A DNA stretch of 12,731 bases from positions 1 to 12,731 of the forward strand of contig CALHQN010000191.1 of the NCBI GenBank assembly GCA_938036585.1, read 5' to 3'. The stretch's first letter is position 1; each line of letters opens with the position of its first letter. This stretch comes from an uncultured Campylobacter sp. (GTDB lineage: Bacteria > Campylobacterota > Campylobacteria > Campylobacterales > Campylobacteraceae). Below are positions 8,823 through 12,731 of this stretch, piece by piece. The notes beneath the pieces are model-generated. The model saw only the letters and a program-made list of their open reading frames with translations, did not search any database and was not told the origin of the DNA. A program made the translations under genes and the position numbers.

Positions 8823-8951
8823 AGGCGGCGCAAAGACAGCGCGTTTAAATTTAATGCCGAAGTTGCGTTGCCATAGATAGAGCGCCTACCGCGCGAGCTA
8901 AAGGCAGCGCAATGCTAGCTAGCGTTAAATTTAGCGCCGAGTTGCGCCGCC
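8823..8951. repeat. Two diverged copies of an approximately 50-base block
   Basis: Copy one (8823-8872) and copy two (8902-8951) share the same order of words: AGGC, GCGCAA, AGCG, TTAAATTTA, GCCGA, GTTGCG, GCC. They begin about 79 bases apart and differ by substitutions and small indels. They look like an old tandem duplication. Confidence 0.5.
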
Positions 8952-9630
8952 GCAAAGATGACGGCGACCAGGTTTGGGAAACTATCCTGACGCGGCGCGG
9001 TGATCTTTAAATAGGCTAAGCTACGTTCAAAAGTGGCGCTAAATTATGAAATTTATGCACACGGCGCAAAGATACAGACCCTAAACGGCGCTTTTTGTGT
9101 GTCAGCGGATTATTGAAGTAGGTCGAATAATAGGATGCCAAAGCGGGCTTGGCTCCGCGAGAGATCGCGAAGCGCGCCTTAAATTTAGCCTGCTTGCCGC
9201 GCTTGCTTGGGTTTTTTTGTTCATTTTTGTGGATTTTATCGTCCGCGCGCCGATGCGCCTCATACGAAATACTTGCGTGCCTAAAGGGCTGCGATCGGAT
9301 AGTATAAACGCCGTGAAATTTTATCGCATACTTCGGTCTTTAAATTTAAAATTTAGCCTGCAGAATTTGATCTGTGCTAGAGTTTTGACGCGGATCGCGC
9401 TAAAAGCTCCGCGCCATAAATCGTCGCAGCCGCTAAAATTTTAATTCGCGCCGTTTTGCCTCGATAAAATTCTATGAATTTTTTTGAACGCTAGCCGCAA
9501 AATTTCAAGCCGCTGTGTTTCTTACGGCGGCGCTAAAATTTTGACGCGATAGAATTTCGCGGCAGAATTTTACGCCGCTTGGCGTATCCGCTAGAGAGTG
9601 TTTGGGCGATAAAATTTTACGGCAGAGCTG

Positions 9631-9668
9631 CGGGCAAAATTCTAAATTCCAAAGTAAAATTTCGCCCG
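9631..9668 (-). terminator. Possible terminator after the tannase gene
   Basis: CGGGC-a-AAATT (9631-9641) pairs with AATTT-c-GCCCG (9658-9668), five plus five base pairs around one mismatch, with a 16-base loop. It lies six bases after the tannase stop codon on the minus strand, the expected place for a terminator. The loop is long and the stem imperfect, so confidence is limited. Confidence 0.4.
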
Positions 9669-9674
9669 TTAAGC

Positions 9675-11246
9675 CTACTGGGCAACTACTTTGTCGATCC
9701 AGTTAAAAAGCTCCTCAAGATCGTAATCGCCGGCGTGTCCTTGCCCCCAAGGCACCGCAAAATCGACGTTCTTGCCCGCATTTTGCAAGCTAAGCGCCAA
9801 AATCGCGGGGATCGCAAGCGCCGTATCGCGATCGCTCGCGCCGTGTCGGATGCGGTAATGCTTTGCGCCGTTTTCGTTGCGCACGAAGCTCATCGCATCC
9901 ATCATCTCTACGATCCGCACATCTGCGATTAGCACCCCTTTGGCGGGGTCATTCATCGCGCTAAAATCCGTAAAATGCGCCGCGTTAAATTTGGCGCCGC
10001 CGAACAGCTCGTTTTCGGGATTTTCAAGCGCGAAGCCGTCGAATGCGGGCGGGGTCTTGGCGCGCGGCTCGGAGGTCGCGTAGCCCCAAAAGAGCATATG
10101 CGATTGCGACGCGTCGTCCTTGATCTTTGCAGTGAGGTATAGGGGCGCCTTCGCGCGCGGATTTTTCGCCGCAAAATCAGCAAACGAAGCCGATATGAGC
10201 GCGTTTATGTAATCTTTGAAGCTGCCGTTGCCATTTTTATCTAGGCTTAGCACGCGGCCGCCCCCGTCCTTTAAGCTTAGCGAGTTCAGATAGGCGGGGA
10301 ATTGCGCCTTTAGCTCGTCTGAAATTTTAATCTGCGCTGCGCTTAGTTTGCCGCTAATCATTTTGCGCGCGGGCTTTGCGGCGCTTTGATCCGCGCCTTT
10401 TTTGGAATTTTTTTCGGCGCCGCTAGAATTTTCGCCGCGCTCGTTAAATCCCGCTGCATCAAAGCCGCTAAAATCCATCTTTTCATATTCGCTCTGCGCG
10501 CCGAACATCCACTCATACGCCGCGTCCGCGTGCTTTAGATTTGTGATCGGGCAGTATGCGGACGCCGCGTAAATTTTATCGCTCGCCTTCGCAGCGCTCA
10601 GCTCCTGCAGATACGGCTCGTACGCGGCCTCGTCCCCGCTCGTGCCTAAAAGCGCCGAGAGTGCTCCGCCCGCGCTCGTGCCATTTGAGACGATCCTGTT
10701 TGCGTCCCCCGGCATCGCCGCGTCGTTAAATTTCAGATACCGCACGGCGGCTTTTAGATCTACGATCGCTGCGGGCGCCTTGCCGATATAATCGCCGGTT
10801 GCGTCCTTTAGCGTGCGTCCGCGCGCTGCGGGAGCGGCTACGACGTAACCGCGCGAAAGCGCCGTAGCGATCGCGTTTGGTTTGCCGCTTGCGTCTATTT
10901 TGACCTCGCCCGCTTCGCCCGGCATGTAGCCGCCCACGCCGTTTGGCAAAAATATCGGCGCGCTCGCGGCGTCAAATTTACCGCTCTTACTCCCCTCAAA
11001 ATATTGCTGCGGGATGAAGATATTCATGCTCTGATAGTGCGTGCTTACGGGTTTTGCAACGTAGATTATGTTTTTGTAGGCGCGAAATTTTATCTTTTTG
11101 CCGCCTACGATCACGCTTTCTTGCGTGAAATTTGCGGCGTTAAATTTCAGATCTATTTGCGCGCTCTGCGCCGCAGCCTCGGCGTTTAGGCTTAGCGCGC
11201 CGCAAAGCATCGCGGCAGCGCCTAAAGCAAGGGATTTTTTACTCAC
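9675..11246 (-). CDS. Secreted subtype-B tannase (tannin acyl hydrolase)
   Basis: 523-residue alpha/beta hydrolase expected to cleave gallate esters of tannins, releasing gallic acid. A signal peptide (about residues 1-24, ending NAEA) points to the periplasm or outside. The nucleophile elbow is GTSAGG (189-194) with S191, and NGVGGY (102-107) forms the oxyanion region. HGASDRDT supplies D472 and D474, and GHAGDYDLEELF supplies H504. As I recall the Lactobacillus plantarum enzyme, its triad is S163, D419, H451, with K343, E357 and D421 contacting the galloyl group; the spacings here (D472-H504 = 32, D472-D474 = 2, K397-E411 = 14) agree exactly. A polar linker (about 272-296) looks like an insertion, and DKNGNGSF (336-343) resembles a calcium loop. 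The start is GTG, overlapping the upstream stop as GTGA, so it is coupled to the TPR gene. Substrate preference, including other phenolic esters, is unproven. Confidence 0.85.
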   Translation of the reverse strand: MSKKSLALGAAAMLCGALSLNAEAAAQSAQIDLKFNAANFTQESVIVGGKKIKFRAYKNIIYVAKPVSTHYQSMNIFIPQQYFEGSKSGKFDAASAPIFLPNGVGGYMPGEAGEVKIDASGKPNAIATALSRGYVVAAPAARGRTLKDATGDYIGKAPAAIVDLKAAVRYLKFNDAAMPGDANRIVSNGTSAGGALSALLGTSGDEAAYEPYLQELSAAKASDKIYAASAYCPITNLKHADAAYEWMFGAQSEYEKMDFSGFDAAGFNERGENSSGAEKNSKKGADQSAAKPARKMISGKLSAAQIKISDELKAQFPAYLNSLSLKDGGGRVLSLDKNGNGSFKDYINALISASFADFAAKNPRAKAPLYLTAKIKDDASQSHMLFWGYATSEPRAKTPPAFDGFALENPENELFGGAKFNAAHFTDFSAMNDPAKGVLIADVRIVEMMDAMSFVRNENGAKHYRIRHGASDRDTALAIPAILALSLQNAGKNVDFAVPWGQGHAGDYDLEELFNWIDKVVAQ

Positions 11247-11929
11247 TGCTGCTTCTTTTCGATCTTGATATTGCCGCTCTTTAGCCCCTCAAGTAGCTGC
11301 ACGGCGGAGCTATTTTTCGGATAGGCCTCAAGGTATGCCTGTAGGTGCTTAATCGCGCCCTCTTTGTCGTCATGCATCAAGCTAAACAGCGCAAGAGCGT
11401 GGTGCGCGCGCATCGAACCGAGCTCAAGTGCGCTAGAAAGCATCTGCTGCGCCTTTTGGTCGCGGGAGGAGTTTAGCAAAAACTCGCCGTATTCCGTGCG
11501 GATCTCGCCGTCTTTGGGTGCTTCTTGCACGAGCTTATCGTAGAGAGCGTCCGCCTTTTCTACGGCGCCTTTAATGTCGAAATTGTGCTGAATGACGTAA
11601 ATTCGGGCAAATTTATGCTCAAACTCGTAGCGGTCTTTGGCGTCGATGTCCTTTTTAAACAGCTCTTGACTTAGAAATTTAAAAATTTCTTCAAGCGCTC
11701 GCGCATCCTGATAGGCAGCCTCAGCGTCTTTCTCGCTGTCGAAGCTTAGCGGATATTCGCATGCATGGGCACAGAGATTATCCACGGAGCGGTAGATGCC
11801 GCCGATATCCAGGGCGCGCGAGCCATCCGGCGCCGTCTTTATCATCGCGTCGTGATCGTAGGGCTCATAAGGCGCTGCGAGTGCACAACTAAGGGCTAGG
11901 GCGGCTGCTAATGCGGTTTTTGCAAACAT
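11243..11929 (-). CDS. Exported TPR-repeat protein, operon partner of the tannase
   Basis: 228 residues with a signal peptide (MFAKTALAAALALSCALA, cleavage before AP near residue 18), so the mature protein should be periplasmic. The C-terminal half (about 125-215) contains two or three TPR-like helical pairs, for example EIRTEYGEFLLNSSRDQKAQ and MRAHHALALFSLMHDD. Such repeats usually bind partner proteins. Near the N-terminus a CAHAC motif (C53, C57) could form a disulfide. The ATG is preceded by AAGGAA at a good spacing. The stop codon overlaps the tannase GTG start by four bases, implying coupled translation and perhaps a shared function, such as folding or placing the hydrolase; this is inference. 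I do not recognise a named family. Confidence 0.8.
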   Translation of the reverse strand: MFAKTALAAALALSCALAAPYEPYDHDAMIKTAPDGSRALDIGGIYRSVDNLCAHACEYPLSFDSEKDAEAAYQDARALEEIFKFLSQELFKKDIDAKDRYEFEHKFARIYVIQHNFDIKGAVEKADALYDKLVQEAPKDGEIRTEYGEFLLNSSRDQKAQQMLSSALELGSMRAHHALALFSLMHDDKEGAIKHLQAYLEAYPKNSSAVQLLEGLKSGNIKIEKKQQ

Positions 11930-11936
11930 ATCGTTT

Positions 11937-11965
11937 CCTTAAGATGAAATTTTAAGCCGATTGTA
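11937..11965 (-). promoter_or_regulatory. Promoter and ribosome binding site of the TPR-tannase operon
   Basis: On the minus strand, TACAAT (11960-11965) serves as a -10 box, and AAGGAA (about 11936-11941) is the ribosome binding site. The leader would be about 25 bases. This indicates that the two genes can be transcribed separately from the thioredoxin-like gene 72 bases upstream. Confidence 0.5.
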
Positions 11966-11986
11966 GCGAAATTTACCAAACGTTAG

Positions 11987-12004
11987 GCCCCTTTGGGCAG
12001 GCTA
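11987..12004 (-). terminator. Weak hairpin at the end of the thioredoxin-like gene
   Basis: GCCC (11987-11990) and GGGC (11995-11998) form a four-base stem that extends, after a three-base bulge, into TAG/CTA pairs overlapping the stop codon. It is small and lacks a T run; it could be a weak terminator or attenuator between the two leftward units. Confidence 0.25.
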
Positions 12005-12496
12005 ATTTACGAGTTTGAGTTGGGTTTCGAAGGCGGATTTGGGATAGAGGCCGATGAACTTTTTGACCGCTTTGCCGTTTTTATCGTAGATCACCGACGT
12101 GGGAGTGCCGAAAATGCCGCCTACGATGGTTTCAAAGTATTTCACCGAGCTCGCGCCGCTGACGCTTGGGAATTTTATCCCCTTTTCGCGCGCGACTGCG
12201 GCGTCGGCTTCCAGGCTTTTGCCGTCGCCCAAAACGCCGATAACTAGCGCGTCGCCGCTAGCTTGCAGCTCGTTTAGCACGGGTACTTGGGCTTTGCACG
12301 CGCCGCAGCTGCTAGTGTAGAAAAACAGCACGAACGGCTTGTCGTTGCCCTCGATCTTTAGCGTGCGCTCGGAGGGGTCGAACTTGGAGGCGAGCGAGGT
12401 ACCGTCACTGCTTAGATGGTGTTTCTGCCCGTCGCAGCCTGCGAGTAGCAGCGCAAGTATGGCGGCGGCAACTTTTAAATTTAAAAATTTTATCAT
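12002..12496 (-). CDS. Thioredoxin-fold lipoprotein (TlpA/ResA-like)
   Basis: 164-residue lipoprotein of the TlpA-like thioredoxin group, thought to carry out thiol-disulfide exchange in the periplasm. The signal LKVAAAILALLLAGC gives lipidation at C21. The redox motif is CGAC (C64-C67) in YTSSCGACKAQVP, a variant of the usual CGPC/CEPC, and the cis-proline is P132 in GTPTSVIYD. The C-terminus is complete. A weak GAAGG lies ten bases before the ATG. Its downstream neighbours on the same strand encode two exported proteins, the TPR partner having a CxxxC pair, so this could be their redox partner, although nothing shows that directly. Roles in cytochrome c maturation are typical of relatives. 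Confidence 0.88.
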   Translation of the reverse strand: MIKFLNLKVAAAILALLLAGCDGQKHHLSSDGTSLASKFDPSERTLKIEGNDKPFVLFFYTSSCGACKAQVPVLNELQASGDALVIGVLGDGKSLEADAAVAREKGIKFPSVSGASSVKYFETIVGGIFGTPTSVIYDKNGKAVKKFIGLYPKSAFETQLKLVN

Positions 12497-12731
12497 CTAA
12501 AATCCGCCTTCGGGCGCGCTAAACCCGCTTTTAAATTTGCGTTTGAAATTTTAAAATTTACGGCGCGATCTGGGCGGAAATTTATATCGTGACCCGCATT
12601 AGAATTTACGCCGTGACACATGACGCGATCTGCGCTAGAATTTATATCGTGGTATGCGTTGAAATTTATGTCTCGATCCGCGCCGAAGCATATGTCGCGA
12701 CCCGCGCAGCAATCTGCGCTCGTAGCGTTTC
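12497..12731. repeat. Degenerate 24-base tandem repeats at the right edge
   Basis: From 12553 to the edge, six imperfect 24-base units begin at 12553, 12577, 12601, 12637, 12661 and 12685, with the shape GAAATTTATRTCGYGAYCCGCG. Two units, at 12601 and 12685, are followed by a 12-base half-unit (GCGATCTGCGCT at 12625, GCAATCTGCGCT at 12709). Because all lengths are multiples of 12, one plus-strand frame stays open from about 12478 to the edge, but it has no ribosome binding site. No start of a gene is called. The first 55 bases hold the upstream region of the thioredoxin-like gene. The array may continue beyond the window. Confidence 0.65.

Larger units (their letters stand above)
8724..9674. 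other. Long intergenic region, no convincing gene
   Basis: 951 bases between the radical SAM gene and the convergent tannase gene. The best open frame (GTG at 9097 to 9444, 115 codons) has no ribosome binding site, no recognisable family and only one hydrophobic stretch, so it is not called. Contents I can support are a terminator-like hairpin at the left end, a diverged duplicated block, a quasi-periodic set of AAAATTT words spaced about 32-35 bases from 9432 to 9564, and a hairpin beside the tannase stop. The region may be decayed coding DNA, but no frame gives recognisable fragments. Confidence 0.6.

Noticed and set aside
9097..9444. 115-codon open frame starting with GTG in the large gap
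   Set aside because: No ribosome binding site, no family resemblance, and it contains the same AAATTT words as the surrounding non-coding DNA.
8724..9674. tRNA, tmRNA, signal recognition particle RNA or insertion sequence in the large gap
   Set aside because: No tRNA T-arm pattern, no signal recognition particle core motif, and no terminal inverted repeats or transposase fragments were seen.
9579..9932. 117-codon plus-strand open frame
   Set aside because: Mostly antisense to the end of the tannase gene; no ribosome binding site.
12553..12731. CRISPR array at the right edge
   Set aside because: Units are contiguous and diverged, with no conserved repeat separated by unique spacers, and no cas genes are present.

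Overview
The window looks like chromosomal DNA from a Campylobacter (Campylobacterota) of the higher-GC, oral type; C. gracilis is my best guess. The evidence is the gene content and order (a lipoprotein gene, comF/ctsW, gyrA and asd together; hemE followed by a radical SAM gene), GyrA and Asd sequences that read as Campylobacter, AAATTT/AAATTTTAAA words scattered over a GC-rich background, and TATAAT/TACAAT -10 boxes without a clear -35. The species call is an inference.

Left part (1-5445): the 5' end of dnaX (clamp-loader gamma/tau) runs leftwards off the edge. It diverges from a rightward cluster of a YajG-like lipoprotein, a ComF/CtsW-type phosphoribosyltransferase fold protein linked to DNA uptake, gyrA (DNA gyrase subunit A), and asd (aspartate-semialdehyde dehydrogenase). 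The genes abut or overlap, apart from a 38-base gap holding a gyrA promoter. GyrA carries the quinolone-susceptible residues Thr86 and Asp90 and a long acidic insertion in its C-terminal domain.

Middle (5446-8723): after a non-coding stretch with two perfect hairpins comes a YqhA-family membrane protein, closely coupled to hemE (uroporphyrinogen decarboxylase), then 537 non-coding bases and a COG0731-like radical SAM enzyme.

Right part (8724-12731): 951 bases hold no convincing gene but do hold diverged repeats. Three leftward genes for exported proteins follow: a thioredoxin-fold (TlpA/ResA-like) lipoprotein, a periplasmic TPR protein, and a secreted subtype-B tannase whose catalytic residues appear intact. 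The TPR and tannase genes overlap by four bases and should form one operon. The window ends in about 180 bases of degenerate 24-base tandem repeats.

The least ordinary elements are the TPR-tannase operon, the unusually large and repeat-like intergenic regions for a compact Campylobacter genome, and the acidic insertion in GyrA. I saw no tRNA, rRNA, CRISPR array, insertion sequence or prophage gene.
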